The notes: generated from the letters alone by a model not told the origin. Shown: positions 7,427 to 16,496, numbered from the stretch's first letter. The stretch is DNA of 34,807 nt from Cryomorphaceae bacterium (GCA_003566715.1 PXCF01000052.1:1-34807); one strand, 5' to 3'. Numbers and translations are program-made.

Positions 7427-9061
7427 ATGACACAACTACAAGGATTTCTAGGCTATGTACTCGCCATTCAGTTGGTGAGTTTCCTCTTTACGTTCCGCTT
7501 CTATATGGCCGCCGGACGAGCGTGGTGGGAGGCCGCCATCCCGGTTTACAAGACTTATGTGTTGCTCAAGCTCATCGACCGCCCCGTGTGGTGGTTGCCT
7601 CTGTTTTTAATCCCCGTGATCAACAACGTCATGGCCATTATTGCAGTCTATGAGTTACTGCACAAGTTTGGTTTCAAAAAAACATACCATACTGTGGTCA
7701 CCATATTGACCTTCGGTTTGTACATGGGCTATTTGAGTTTTACCCAAAAACTAACCTTTGGAGAAAAAGACGGAAAAGAAATCCGCAAGCGATTGGGCGA
7801 AACCATTCCAGCCTTGATTTTTGCCGTAGTCGTGGCCAGTTTCATCCGCTTCTTCACCTTCGAAGCCTATACCATCCCCACTCCATCTATGGAAAAGTCG
7901 ATGATGGTCGGCGATTTTCTCTTTGTGAGTAAAATGCACTACGGCACCAGAATGCCCACCACGCCATTGGCACTACCGTTGATGCACGACCGCATTCCCT
8001 TTACCCAACTACCGAGTTATCTGCGTTGGTTTGAGCTGCCTTATGGCCGGTTGCCCGGTTTGCAAAGTGTGAAGCGCGACGAGCCATTTGTGTTCAATTA
8101 CCCGATGGACACCCATCTTCCGTTGGATAAGCGGATGAATTACGTCAAGCGGTGCGTGGGTATTCCCGGTGACACCTTGGAGATCATCGACCAACTTTTG
8201 ATGATCAACGGCGAACCATCGAGCTATGACCAAGCTACCCGTTTGCAGTATACTTACTACGTTAAAACCAACGGCGTTAACTTCAATAAGAACATACTCA
8301 AAAAACGCTTTGACATCTACTTTGGCTCTGTCAACGAAATGCAAACAGGCTACAGTTTTGGCGACGTCATTCAGATTGGACAGACCGAATACCTTGTCAC
8401 CATCGCGGAAGATTTGGTGGAAGATTTCCGTCGCTTAAACAATGTGGAGCAAGTCATCCCCCTCAATGCTTTGGGAGACCCGCTGGCTTACGCCGACAGT
8501 TTACCCAACACCATGAAGCGCTACCTTGCCCAGTACGCATCTCCCAGTGCGGCCATTTTCCCCAACCCACAAGACCACAAAAGCATTCCTTTTAAGTGGA
8601 CCCGCGACAATTACGGTCCCATTTGGATTCCTGAAAAAGGCAAAACCGTCACCCTAACCGACGAAAACAAGCATTTCTACCATCGCATCATTCGTGTTTA
8701 CGAAGGCAACGAATACGAGGATAAGGGCAACAATACCTTTATCATCAACGGCGAAACCACCAACACGTACACCTTCAAGCAGAACTATTATTGGGCCATG
8801 GGCGACAATAGGCACAACAGTGAAGACAGTCGTTTTTGGGGCTTTGTCCCCGAAGACCACATTCTTGGAAAGCCCGTTTTTGTGTGGATGAGCTACGACA
8901 AATTTGCCAGCAACATTTCCGACAAAATCCGCACCGACCGCGTCTTCACCTTAGTCAACCCCAGCGGCGAACGCAAGTCGTATTTCTGGTATGCCTTTGT
9001 TGTGGGGTTGTTGGCTTATGTTGGGAATAAGATATATAAGAAGCGTAAGAAAGATTTCTGA
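7427..9061 (+). CDS. lepB: Signal peptidase I with N-terminal membrane extension
   Basis: This 544-residue signal peptidase I cleaves signal peptides of exported proteins at the outer face of the inner membrane. The first ~105 residues carry several membrane segments resembling DUF5684 (AAGRAWWEAAIPVYKTYVLL). A further membrane helix (about 126-145) then leads to the catalytic domain. The nucleophile is Ser154 in IPTPSMEKSMM, and the general base is Lys241 in YVKRCVGIPGDTLEI. The closing box GDNRHNSEDSRFWGFVP is intact. A long insert between boxes makes it larger than the E. coli enzyme, as is usual in Bacteroidota. A C-terminal membrane helix precedes a basic tail. The stop codon lies inside a tandemly repeated 14-bp unit (9053-9080). 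Confidence 0.95.
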   Translation: MTQLQGFLGYVLAIQLVSFLFTFRFYMAAGRAWWEAAIPVYKTYVLLKLIDRPVWWLPLFLIPVINNVMAIIAVYELLHKFGFKKTYHTVVTILTFGLYMGYLSFTQKLTFGEKDGKEIRKRLGETIPALIFAVVVASFIRFFTFEAYTIPTPSMEKSMMVGDFLFVSKMHYGTRMPTTPLALPLMHDRIPFTQLPSYLRWFELPYGRLPGLQSVKRDEPFVFNYPMDTHLPLDKRMNYVKRCVGIPGDTLEIIDQLLMINGEPSSYDQATRLQYTYYVKTNGVNFNKNILKKRFDIYFGSVNEMQTGYSFGDVIQIGQTEYLVTIAEDLVEDFRRLNNVEQVIPLNALGDPLAYADSLPNTMKRYLAQYASPSAAIFPNPQDHKSIPFKWTRDNYGPIWIPEKGKTVTLTDENKHFYHRIIRVYEGNEYEDKGNNTFIINGETTNTYTFKQNYYWAMGDNRHNSEDSRFWGFVPEDHILGKPVFVWMSYDKFASNISDKIRTDRVFTLVNPSGERKSYFWYAFVVGLLAYVGNKIYKKRKKDF

Positions 9062-9080
9062 TTTAGGATTTCTGATTTAG
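9053..9080. repeat. Tandem 14-bp repeat (four GATTTNN heptamers)
   Basis: GATTTCTGATTTAG occurs twice in perfect tandem (9053-9066 and 9067-9080), equivalent to four GATTTNN heptamers. The array contains the lepB stop codon and the true end of the four-helix-bundle pseudogene. A matching inverted array of four heptamers lies at 9543-9570. Confidence 0.85.
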
Positions 9081-9457
9081 TCGAGACTTGATGGTCTTGG
9101 CGGAGGCCACGAAGATGGAAACAAGTTCATTAGCCTCCTTTTTTAGATTGATTATTTTTGATTGAATAGTACTTTTTGATCTCTATTTAAATCACCTAAA
9201 ACCTCAGAATCGTCAATCATTTCTAGCCAAAAAAGTGTTTCATCTGCTTCTTCAATTACGATACCCAGCTTACTAATAAAATCCTTATCACTTTTTCCTC
9301 TACATACTGCTCGGTAATTTTCATCTACATAACTTGAAGACCGCGCAATTTGATCTGTAAATGTCCAACCAATCCGGTTGTTTGGCAAATACTCTGAAAG
9401 TTTTATAATATTTAAAGCGAACTTCTTTATTCTATTTTGTAAAATAATTTTATTCAT
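9063..9457 (-). pseudogene. Four-helix-bundle (IVS/S23 family) protein gene with a single frameshift
   Basis: The open frame from 9457 gives 101 residues and stops at 9152 (LFNQK-stop). It includes the family core FTDQIARSSSYVDENYRAVCRGKSDKDFISKLGIVIEEADETLFWLEM. The missing C-terminal helix is present just downstream in another frame: INLKKEANELVSIFVASAKT, ending at 9063. Restoring one A in the A5 run next to the stop (CAAAAATAATC) joins the two into a 131-residue protein. These proteins were first seen in intervening sequences of 23S rRNA genes but also occur as isolated genes of unknown function. This copy is not near rRNA. It converges with lepB, one base between the ends. A base-calling error in the homopolymer is the alternative explanation. 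Confidence 0.85.
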
Positions 9458-9542
9458 AAATCAAAGACAATAAATTAATAACAGCAATTATAAAAAACTA
9501 AATATAAATAACAAATAAAACAACATGTACTTAATTTCACTC

Positions 9543-9570
9543 CAAAATCCAAAATCACAAATCTGAAATC
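9543..9570. repeat. Inverted counterpart array (four NNAAATC heptamers)
   Basis: Four consecutive NNAAATC heptamers (CA, CA, AC and TG as the variable pairs) form a 28-base array. It is the reverse complement of the GATTTNN design at 9053-9080. Together the two arrays bracket the four-helix-bundle gene like terminal inverted repeats. Confidence 0.75.
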
Positions 9571-9593
9571 ATGAATCTAAAAATAATAAACCA

Positions 9594-9601
9594 TAACTTT
9601 G
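9594..9601 (+). promoter_or_regulatory. -7 element for the CotH/LTD gene
   Basis: TAACTTTG matches TAnnTTTG and lies 25 bases upstream of the ATG at 9627. Confidence 0.5.
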
Positions 9602-9626
9602 TAGCATAATTATTCTAAATAAGCTA

Positions 9627-12600
9627 ATGCTGCGCATTTTTAAGTATATAATTGGATTTTGTTTGACATGGCTAATCTCGGCCCAACTGAGTGCCCAACA
9701 GCTCGTCATCAACGAGTTTTCTTCCTCTAACTACGAGTGGATATCCGATGAAGACTCTGATTATCCGAATTGGATTGAGATTTACAACCCAACGAGCAAT
9801 CCTGTCAATCTAAACGGTTACGGTCTTTCCGACAATGCCCAACAGCCTTTTCGTTGGGTTTTCCCGGACACCATACTGGCGCCTCAAAGCTACATTTTGG
9901 TTTGGGCATCTAACAAAAACCGCCGAATCGTTGGTCAACCTCTTCACACCAACTTTTCCATAAATCAAGACGGGGAAGAACTGCTTTTATCTGCTCCCGG
10001 AGGTATTCGACTAGACTCTGTTCCCCCTACTGCTCTACAGAGAAATGTGTCCTATGGTCGTTACCCTAACGGCAGCAATCATTGGCATTACTTTTACCAA
10101 CCAACGCCGGATGCGCCCAATACCAATAATGGAAGAAGCACAATATTTTCACCTCCACAACTTTCACATCCTGCAGGTCTATACGTTTCAGACTTTCACC
10201 TAACACTTTCTCACCCGGATACTGGTGTAACGATTGTTTACACGCTTGACGGCTCGGAGCCCGACATCAGCAATACGAATGGCACCACATTCATGTATAA
10301 AAATGACTATCCTTTCAACGTGGGGAACCCGTTTGGGGACTCATTGTATTCGACTTTTTACTCGCATATTTACGACAGTGCTATTCACATTTACGACCGC
10401 TCACCAGATCCGGATTACTTTACGCATTTCAATCCACGCCAACACCCCATGTACTTTCCTCCTAACCCGGTGCCAAAGGGAACGGTAATCAGAGCAAAAG
10501 CATTTAGTAGCGGACTGGAATCTAAGGAAGTATCCGCCAGTTATTTTGTTTGGCCGCAAGGCAATCCCTTTGATGTTCCCATCATTTCGCTAAAAATTCA
10601 ACACAACTATCTATTCGACTACTATAATGGCATATACACCGCCGGCGTAACCTTCGATACCTGGCGAACAAACAACCCAACTGCCGGTCGTTCCGAACGC
10701 CCTATGTACGGCAACTACTGGCGTCGTGGACCTGCGTGGGAGTATCCCTTACACGTAGAATTTTTTGATCCGGACAACTTTGACCAGGTCGTCAATCAAA
10801 ACGCCGGGCTTCGGATCCACGGTAACTTTTCTAGAAATCGAATCATAAAAAACCTCAGACTTTACGCAAGAAACGCTTATGATGAAAAAAATGAGTTTGA
10901 ACACGACCTATTCGACGAAAGAGTAACGGACTCGAGAAATCCCGACAACACCAAATACAAGCGTATCATGCTGAGAGGCGATGGCGCCGGAGGTCCCATT
11001 TACAATGATGTAGTCTTTAATCGCTTGATGCGTCCGCTTTTCAAAGGCACTACGAGAATTAAACCCGCAGTACACTTTATCAACGGAGAATATTGGGGCA
11101 TTACCGCCATCCGCGATCGCTTTGATCAATTTCACTGGTCCACCAACTACAATGTTTCTGAAGATAACATTGTCGAAGTAGAGTGTAGACGATCAACGTG
11201 TCATTTGGAAATTGGCAAGCCGGGAGACTTAAGCGAGTACAATACCTTTAGAAACCACATCATCAATACCAATTTATCGGTGGATGCCAATTTTGAATAC
11301 GTGGCGGATAGGTTGTGTATGGCATCGTTTATCGACCATATGATTCTGCAAGTATACTCAGGTGACACCCATTACGAAAGGAGTTTTTGGAAAGCGCGCG
11401 ATTACGAAAACCCTGAGTATGGGGACGGAAAGTGGCGAATGTATACCCAAGATTTTGAACAGTCTCTTCGCGATGATCGCAACTGGTTGTCACATTGGGC
11501 CAACCAGCTTACTGCCAACGATGCAATATTTGGCAACCTTTTAGAAAATAATAATTTTAAAAACGACTTTATCAATCGCTTTGCCGACTTACTCAACAGT
11601 GCTTACCTTCCATCACGTTTTGCAGCCATTACCGACTCTGTTCTTGCTGAAGTACAGCCTTATTTAGGACTAGACAGTAACCGGGCACCAAGAGGAGGGT
11701 TTTACTTGGAGTCGGAAAGACAAGAGCTTCTCAACTGGGGCAACGTACACCACAACAGACAAAGAGACGAAATTCGTAGCCACTTCAATCTCAATGGCAC
11801 ATTTGACGTCACACTCAATGTATCCGACACTGCTCATGGTTCTATTCAAATCAACACCATAGAGATTCTACCCAGCACCATTGGCGTACCTCATGAAGCT
11901 TACCCTTGGAATGGCGTTTATTTCAACAACATCCCCATCAAGCTCATTGCAAAAGCCAAACCCGGTTACGAATTTTCACATTGGTCTGGAGACGTTACCG
12001 GAAACGACGACACCCTTACGCTTACAAGAACCAGCAATCTAAATATTCAAGCCAATTTTACCGCAGACAACAACTCCAGAGAGGTCATTTACTTTTGGCT
12101 ATTCGACAGCAGAATTGACAACAACACGCCTCTCGACAGTGTGGTTTCCACCTTTGAACGCACGGGTCAAGACGGCGTCATGCACTTTAACTCTTGTTTT
12201 GGTGCGTACCCGTATAACATCAATCATCCAAACTGGCGCAAAGGCTCTATGGAACGTAGGAACCAAAGGACCCCCATCAATTATCGTCCTACGGCAAACT
12301 TCGGGTTCAGCTATGACATCATTGACATGCGTGGTATACAAATCAGACAGCCCTTTGCCTACAACAATTATGAAAGTAGTATTGTGATGGATATACCCAC
12401 GGTGGGCAAGCGGGATATTGTGGTGAACTTTGCGGCCAACACCGAACTTGAAAGCGGGTGTCATATTCACGTTGAATACTGGGCCAATGGTCAGTGGCGC
12501 TCTTCAGGCACACCACAAGATTCGTTTTATATAGACAATGGTTATCGCCTTTGCGAAGTAGACCTTTCATCGGTACAAGAAGCCTCAAACAATCCGTTCT

Positions 12601-12953
12601 TTAAAATAAGATTGCGTTTTAGTGGGGACAACATGGAAAACGACAACGGTCACCGCATACATCTCAACAACATAGCGGTGGAAGGAAGCAGTTTGTTAAA
12701 TACCTCCGACAGCAACACCGATCCATTGGTACACATTTACCCCAATCCCACGCAGGGACGATTCATACTTGAATCCATGGACCCCATCAAAGAAGTTGGC
12801 ATCTACAATATGCAAGGCCAGCTTTTGCAAACGCCTACAGGATTTGGTAGCAAGTGGGAAATAGAAACCGGTGATATCCCGGCGGCCATTTATTTGCTTC
12901 GCGTTGTATGGAAAGGCGGAAGAGAAAAGACAGTAAGGTTGGTGAAGTATTAA
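9627..12953 (+). CDS. Secreted lamin-tail / CotH-like protein with T9SS sorting domain
   Basis: This 1108-residue exported protein begins with a signal peptide (about residues 1-23, ending SAQ). Domains in order: lamin-tail domain (about 25-130: LVINEFSSSN, DYPNWIEIYNPT, GYGLSDN); chitobiase/hexosaminidase C-terminal type domain (about 175-300, VYTLDGSEPD); CotH-kinase-like domain (about 315-615, LRLYARNAYDEKNEFEHDLF to MYTQDFEQSL); InlB/BACON-like B-repeat (about 725-812, PGYEFSHWSGDVTG); an uncharacterised beta domain (about 820-1020); and a C-terminal T9SS type A sorting domain (about 1034-1108, VHIYPNPTQGRF). CotH domains are atypical secreted kinases in spore formers; in Bacteroidota such LTD-CotH proteins are presumed cell-surface proteins of unknown substrate. 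It converges on gldD, 3 bases between stops. Confidence 0.88.
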   Translation: MLRIFKYIIGFCLTWLISAQLSAQQLVINEFSSSNYEWISDEDSDYPNWIEIYNPTSNPVNLNGYGLSDNAQQPFRWVFPDTILAPQSYILVWASNKNRRIVGQPLHTNFSINQDGEELLLSAPGGIRLDSVPPTALQRNVSYGRYPNGSNHWHYFYQPTPDAPNTNNGRSTIFSPPQLSHPAGLYVSDFHLTLSHPDTGVTIVYTLDGSEPDISNTNGTTFMYKNDYPFNVGNPFGDSLYSTFYSHIYDSAIHIYDRSPDPDYFTHFNPRQHPMYFPPNPVPKGTVIRAKAFSSGLESKEVSASYFVWPQGNPFDVPIISLKIQHNYLFDYYNGIYTAGVTFDTWRTNNPTAGRSERPMYGNYWRRGPAWEYPLHVEFFDPDNFDQVVNQNAGLRIHGNFSRNRIIKNLRLYARNAYDEKNEFEHDLFDERVTDSRNPDNTKYKRIMLRGDGAGGPIYNDVVFNRLMRPLFKGTTRIKPAVHFINGEYWGITAIRDRFDQFHWSTNYNVSEDNIVEVECRRSTCHLEIGKPGDLSEYNTFRNHIINTNLSVDANFEYVADRLCMASFIDHMILQVYSGDTHYERSFWKARDYENPEYGDGKWRMYTQDFEQSLRDDRNWLSHWANQLTANDAIFGNLLENNNFKNDFINRFADLLNSAYLPSRFAAITDSVLAEVQPYLGLDSNRAPRGGFYLESERQELLNWGNVHHNRQRDEIRSHFNLNGTFDVTLNVSDTAHGSIQINTIEILPSTIGVPHEAYPWNGVYFNNIPIKLIAKAKPGYEFSHWSGDVTGNDDTLTLTRTSNLNIQANFTADNNSREVIYFWLFDSRIDNNTPLDSVVSTFERTGQDGVMHFNSCFGAYPYNINHPNWRKGSMERRNQRTPINYRPTANFGFSYDIIDMRGIQIRQPFAYNNYESSIVMDIPTVGKRDIVVNFAANTELESGCHIHVEYWANGQWRSSGTPQDSFYIDNGYRLCEVDLSSVQEASNNPFFKIRLRFSGDNMENDNGHRIHLNNIAVEGSSLLNTSDSNTDPLVHIYPNPTQGRFILESMDPIKEVGIYNMQGQLLQTPTGFGSKWEIETGDIPAAIYLLRVVWKGGREKTVRLVKY

Positions 12954-12956
12954 TTC

Positions 12957-13544
12957 TTATTGCCACGCCAACGACTCCATCAACCGTGCTACTTGTTGAT
13001 ACATATACTCATTAACGGGTCTCAACGAGTCTTCATTGGGCACAGCGTTGAAATACACCACGCCACGCAGAAAGTGGTGCACACTATCGGTTATAAAGAA
13101 TTGCGTATGGGTCGCCGATGCCCCGTGAAGTTTATATAGCGTTCCGTATGCGTTGGCTTGATCGTTAAAAAACTGCTTCTCTGAGATACCGTCTGCCTTA
13201 ACGGTATGTCTAAAAACCAAGTTGTGCATATCGTTCAGCAAGGTATCGATGTTGTTGTCAACCGGCTTGTAGGTAAGCTGGATCATGGCTTTTAAATGCG
13301 GATAATGTATATCTATCCAGCACTGCTCACGCTTTTCTTTGGCGATTGAATACGCGTGCACATCAAACGTATATGCACAGTTACCGTCCCACACTTTAAA
13401 AGTATCTGGTGGCAAAGCAATCCGATAATAGCCAATAGGCTTTGGCACCGTGTCTTGTCCGCACGAAATCAACCCCATCAACAATATGAGCAATGACAAT
13501 CTAGAGAAATAGAGTGTGGATAAATTCAAGGTGATTCTTCGCAT
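12957..13544 (-). CDS. gldD: Gliding-motility lipoprotein GldD
   Basis: GldD is an essential accessory lipoprotein of the Bacteroidota gliding/T9SS machinery. I start at the ATG at 13544 (MRRITLNLS), which yields a lipoprotein signal with lipobox LISC. The longer frame upstream reads into gldE. The mature protein begins with the family motif PKPIGYYRIALPPDTF. It continues with the conserved CAYTFDVHAYS, CWIDIHYPHLKAMIQLTYKPV and YGTLYKLHGASATHTQFFITDSVHHFLRGVVYF blocks. The end, LMESLAWQ, is as expected. At 195 residues it is complete. It is the last gene of mutY-ssb-gldE-gldD, 16 bases after gldE. Confidence 0.95.
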   Translation of the reverse strand: MRRITLNLSTLYFSRLSLLILLMGLISCGQDTVPKPIGYYRIALPPDTFKVWDGNCAYTFDVHAYSIAKEKREQCWIDIHYPHLKAMIQLTYKPVDNNIDTLLNDMHNLVFRHTVKADGISEKQFFNDQANAYGTLYKLHGASATHTQFFITDSVHHFLRGVVYFNAVPNEDSLRPVNEYMYQQVARLMESLAWQ

Positions 13545-13560
13545 GATATTTTTGAGCTTA

Positions 13561-14859
13561 CTAGGCAGGTTCTTTAGAGGGCAGAGTGACCTTAATTCTT
13601 TGGATCCTTCTGTTTTCAATGGTTTCTACCGAAAAGTTTATATTTTCAAAATCAAAGGACTGATTGATTTGCGGCAACTCACCCGTTTGTTCAATAATAA
13701 AGCCTGCCAATGTATCGCTGTCGCCCTTTACTTGGTCGAACACCTCGGTATTATCGACGTGTAAAATTCGCAAAAATTCGTGCAAGGGCGTTTTACCTTC
13801 AAAGATATACGTATAATCGTCAACCTTATTGTAAATAGCCGTTTCTAAGTCAAATTCATCGTTGATTTCCCCCACCACTTCTTCGATGATATCTTCCAAT
13901 GTAACCAATCCGGAAGTACCTCCAAACTCGTCAACAACAATGGCCAAGTGGATTTTCTTAGCTCTAAACTCTTGAAGCAAATCATCAATTTTCTTACTCT
14001 CCGGAACAAAAAAAGCCGGTCGCATAAGTTCTTTCCACCTAAAATCTTTTTCTCTTTCAGTGTGTGCCAACAAATCTTTGATATACAGCAAACCAGAAAT
14101 TTGATCGATGCTTTCCGAGTAAACTGGAAGTCGGGAATAACCCGACTCCGAAATCAATACCAAAACAGATTTAAAATCAGCACCGTCATCAATGGCAATC
14201 ATATCCGGTCTGGGCGTCATGATTTGCTTAACCGTGGTATGACCAAATTTCACTATATCGATGAGCATTTTATCGTCGCCTTCCTTTTCAGCATTGGCCA
14301 ATTCGAGGGCCTGAGATAAGTCATTAACGGAAATGGAAGGTGAAGAACCACTTCTTTCTTTAAAAAAGTCGAGGCTCTTGGCTAATAGTCGACTTACGGG
14401 AAGCAAGAGCTGATAAGTAACATAAACAGCTGGCAGCACAAGCAAGGCGAAGCGCTGAGGCTTCCTACTTGCATAAATTTTGGGCAGCACTTCACCAAAC
14501 AACAACAAGACAAAGGTTATACCCACCAACTGAATAGCGATACCCGCATAGGGATTTTCCGAAAAGTCAAATATGCTATCGATGATAAATGCTGATAGAA
14601 TAACGATACCAACATTGATAAAATTATTGCTAACCAATATGGTGGCCAGCAATTTCTTGGGGTTTTCTAGTAATTCATCCATCCGTGGATTGTCATCGAT
14701 ATCCTCCTCCTTATGCTTCGAAAAAAAGGCCACTTCAGCACCAGAAATGAGCGCTGAAGTGACCAATAAAAAAATAAGAGCGAGCAAGGCAAGCAGATGG
14801 CCACCTTGAATGGACTCAACATTTGCGAAAAGTAATATAGGTTCGGGTTCGGGGTCCAC
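13561..14859 (-). CDS. gldE: Gliding-motility protein GldE (CNNM-CBS-CorC type)
   Basis: This 432-residue inner-membrane protein partners GldD in gliding and type IX secretion. It is built like a HlyC/CorC hemolysin-type protein. An N-terminal CNNM transmembrane domain (about 15-190, SALISGAEVAFFS) is followed by a CBS pair (about 210-330, VKQIMTPRPDMIAID to LAIVVDEFGGTSGLVTLEDIIEEVVGEI) and a CorC_HlyC domain (about 345-428). The start is GTG at 14859. It is supported by the MDPEP N-terminus typical of GldE, and no ATG is available. The gene begins 18 bases after ssb. Complete and unremarkable. Confidence 0.95.
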   Translation of the reverse strand: MDPEPEPILLFANVESIQGGHLLALLALIFLLVTSALISGAEVAFFSKHKEEDIDDNPRMDELLENPKKLLATILVSNNFINVGIVILSAFIIDSIFDFSENPYAGIAIQLVGITFVLLLFGEVLPKIYASRKPQRFALLVLPAVYVTYQLLLPVSRLLAKSLDFFKERSGSSPSISVNDLSQALELANAEKEGDDKMLIDIVKFGHTTVKQIMTPRPDMIAIDDGADFKSVLVLISESGYSRLPVYSESIDQISGLLYIKDLLAHTEREKDFRWKELMRPAFFVPESKKIDDLLQEFRAKKIHLAIVVDEFGGTSGLVTLEDIIEEVVGEINDEFDLETAIYNKVDDYTYIFEGKTPLHEFLRILHVDNTEVFDQVKGDSDTLAGFIIEQTGELPQINQSFDFENINFSVETIENRRIQRIKVTLPSKEPA

Positions 14860-14877
14860 TAACGCGTCGTTTGGTTA

Positions 14878-15336
14878 TTAAAAAGGAAGATCGTCTTTAT
14901 CGACTTCTTCCGGGGCTGGCGCCGGCTCATTGGCAAAGGTATCGCTTTTATCCTTTGCAGGCGTGCTTTGGGTATAGTTTTCCGCCTGTCGCTCTTCAGA
15001 GGCGCCCTTAGGCGTTAGCATGGTCATATTGTCGGCGTACACCTCTGTGGTGTATCTGGGCTGACCATTTTCCTCCCACTTGCGCGTTTTTATTTTACCC
15101 TCGACATACAACTTATCTCCTTTTTTAACGTAACGCTCAACAATGTCGGCCAGTCCCCGACGAAACACCACCACGTGCCATTCGGTTTGCGTTACTTTTT
15201 GCCCCTCGCGATTGGTATAAGTCTCTGAAGTAGCCAAAGAAATTCTGGCCAATGCGTTGCCATCCTCAAATCTCCTCACTTCGGGATCTGCTCCGAGGTT
15301 GCCAATAAGCATAACTTTGTTTAATGTAGCTGCCAT
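14878..15336 (-). CDS. ssb: Single-stranded DNA-binding protein
   Basis: Ssb coats single-stranded DNA in replication, repair and recombination. Starting at the ATG at 15336 gives 152 residues beginning MAATLNKVMLIGNLGADPE, the standard OB-fold start. A longer frame would run back into mutY. The OB fold covers about residues 1-108 (EWHVVVFRRGLADIVERYVKKGDKLYVEGKI). A flexible tail follows, ending in the acidic DKDDLPF tip that recruits repair and replication proteins. A TACATTTG promoter element lies 23 bases upstream, partly behind the end of mutY, so ssb can be transcribed apart from mutY. gldE and gldD follow on the same strand. Confidence 0.96.
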   Translation of the reverse strand: MAATLNKVMLIGNLGADPEVRRFEDGNALARISLATSETYTNREGQKVTQTEWHVVVFRRGLADIVERYVKKGDKLYVEGKIKTRKWEENGQPRYTTEVYADNMTMLTPKGASEERQAENYTQSTPAKDKSDTFANEPAPAPEEVDKDDLPF

Positions 15337-15359
15337 AATAATATATTTTTTGTTTGCTG

Positions 15360-15390
15360 CAAATGTAATACTATTTTTACATTTATACAA
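15360..15390 (-). promoter_or_regulatory. ssb promoter reaching into the mutY 3' end
   Basis: On the minus strand a TTG -33 box (15388-15390) is separated by 20 bases from the -7 element TACATTTG (15360-15367). This is good spacing for the Bacteroidota TTG-N19-21-TAnnTTTG consensus. The -33 box lies inside the last codons of mutY (stop at 15383), so ssb-gldE-gldD has an internal promoter. Confidence 0.6.
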
Positions 15391-16396
15391 ATTGTTCTTC
15401 TAAAAATTGTTTAAGCGGTCTTGGTAGAGCCGGCAATTGATCTTCTTTAATAAAACGAGAAAAATTGTCCAAAGCCACCGGAGAATCGCTCCAACTAACC
15501 ACATCCCAAATGTAGTAATGAATTTTTTGATGGGTCAATAAATGCGTGTTTTTTTTAATGAGCTTATAGCCGCGATTATTATCAGGCCATTCTTTGTCAG
15601 TCGACTCCATCAGAGGCAAGACATAAAGTCCGCCCCAAATATCATCTTCCTTTCTTTTGTGCAAAAACACATCCTTTGATTGAGAGGCATAAAAAAAGTG
15701 CAAGTGACGTTCTTTTCGTTTTTGGGGTTTACTTTTGAAAGGCACGGAACCCGGCAATGCATCACTGTGATAAAAAGTGCATTGATTTTGGAGGGGACAG
15801 CGATTGCATTGAGGAGATTTAGGCTTACAAATGGTTGCCCCCAACTCCATCAATCCCTGATTGAAATTACCGGGATCATCGGCGTGCGTTACCAACTCAT
15901 TGACCAGCGACTGTATTTGCTTTACCACGGATGACTTACGTATATCATCACTAATGAAGTGCGTTCTAGCAATCACGCGCATCACATTTCCGTCGACACA
16001 GGCAATGCATTCACCATAGCAAACCGAGGCAATGGCCGCGGCCGTATATGGCCCCACACCGGGTAACTTAAGCCACTCAGCGGCAGAGATAGGGAAATGC
16101 CCAGCCTCATTCAAGATCTGTGCAGCGCGATGAAGGTTTCTAGCCCTACTGTAGTAGCCAAGCCCCTCCCAAAGCTTCAACACTTCATCCTGCTCTGCAT
16201 TTGCGAGTGATTGTAATGTGGGAAATGCATTCAGTAAACGCTGGTAGTAAGTCAATCCCTGTGCGATTTGGGTTTGCTGGAAGACAATCTCGGCAAGCCA
16301 CACGCGATAGGGTTGTGGATTTTGCCGCCAAGGCAAATCGCGCTTATTCGTAAGATACCAATTTTCAATATTTTGGGAAAAAACCCGTGCATTCAT
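15383..16396 (-). CDS. mutY: A/G-specific adenine DNA glycosylase
   Basis: MutY removes adenine mispaired with 8-oxoguanine. The 337-residue protein has the catalytic Glu in WLAEIVFQQTQI and the helix-hairpin-helix LPGVGPYTAAAIASV. The catalytic Asp region is CVDGNVMRVIAR, and the [4Fe-4S] loop is C-x6-C-x2-C-x5-C in CKPKSPQCNRCPLQNQC. A C-terminal NUDIX-like 8-oxoG recognition domain occupies about residues 225-337. The start is ATG 16396. It is divergent from the HU gene, 100 bases between start codons. Full length and intact. Confidence 0.96.
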   Translation of the reverse strand: MNARVFSQNIENWYLTNKRDLPWRQNPQPYRVWLAEIVFQQTQIAQGLTYYQRLLNAFPTLQSLANAEQDEVLKLWEGLGYYSRARNLHRAAQILNEAGHFPISAAEWLKLPGVGPYTAAAIASVCYGECIACVDGNVMRVIARTHFISDDIRKSSVVKQIQSLVNELVTHADDPGNFNQGLMELGATICKPKSPQCNRCPLQNQCTFYHSDALPGSVPFKSKPQKRKERHLHFFYASQSKDVFLHKRKEDDIWGGLYVLPLMESTDKEWPDNNRGYKLIKKNTHLLTHQKIHYYIWDVVSWSDSPVALDNFSRFIKEDQLPALPRPLKQFLEEQFV

Positions 16397-16421
16397 AAAA
16401 AACTTAATTAAAATATTTCAG

Positions 16422-16456
16422 TTTTGTGGTGGTGCAAAAATTCATATGTATATTTG
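16422..16456 (+). promoter_or_regulatory. Promoter of the HU gene
   Basis: TTTTG (16422-16426) and TATATTTG (16449-16456) are separated by 22 bases, fitting the Bacteroidota -33/-7 pattern. The HU start codon lies 40 bases downstream. Confidence 0.55.
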
Positions 16457-16496
16457 CACCCCTCAAAATTAGAAGTTTAACAGTAATTTTAATACA

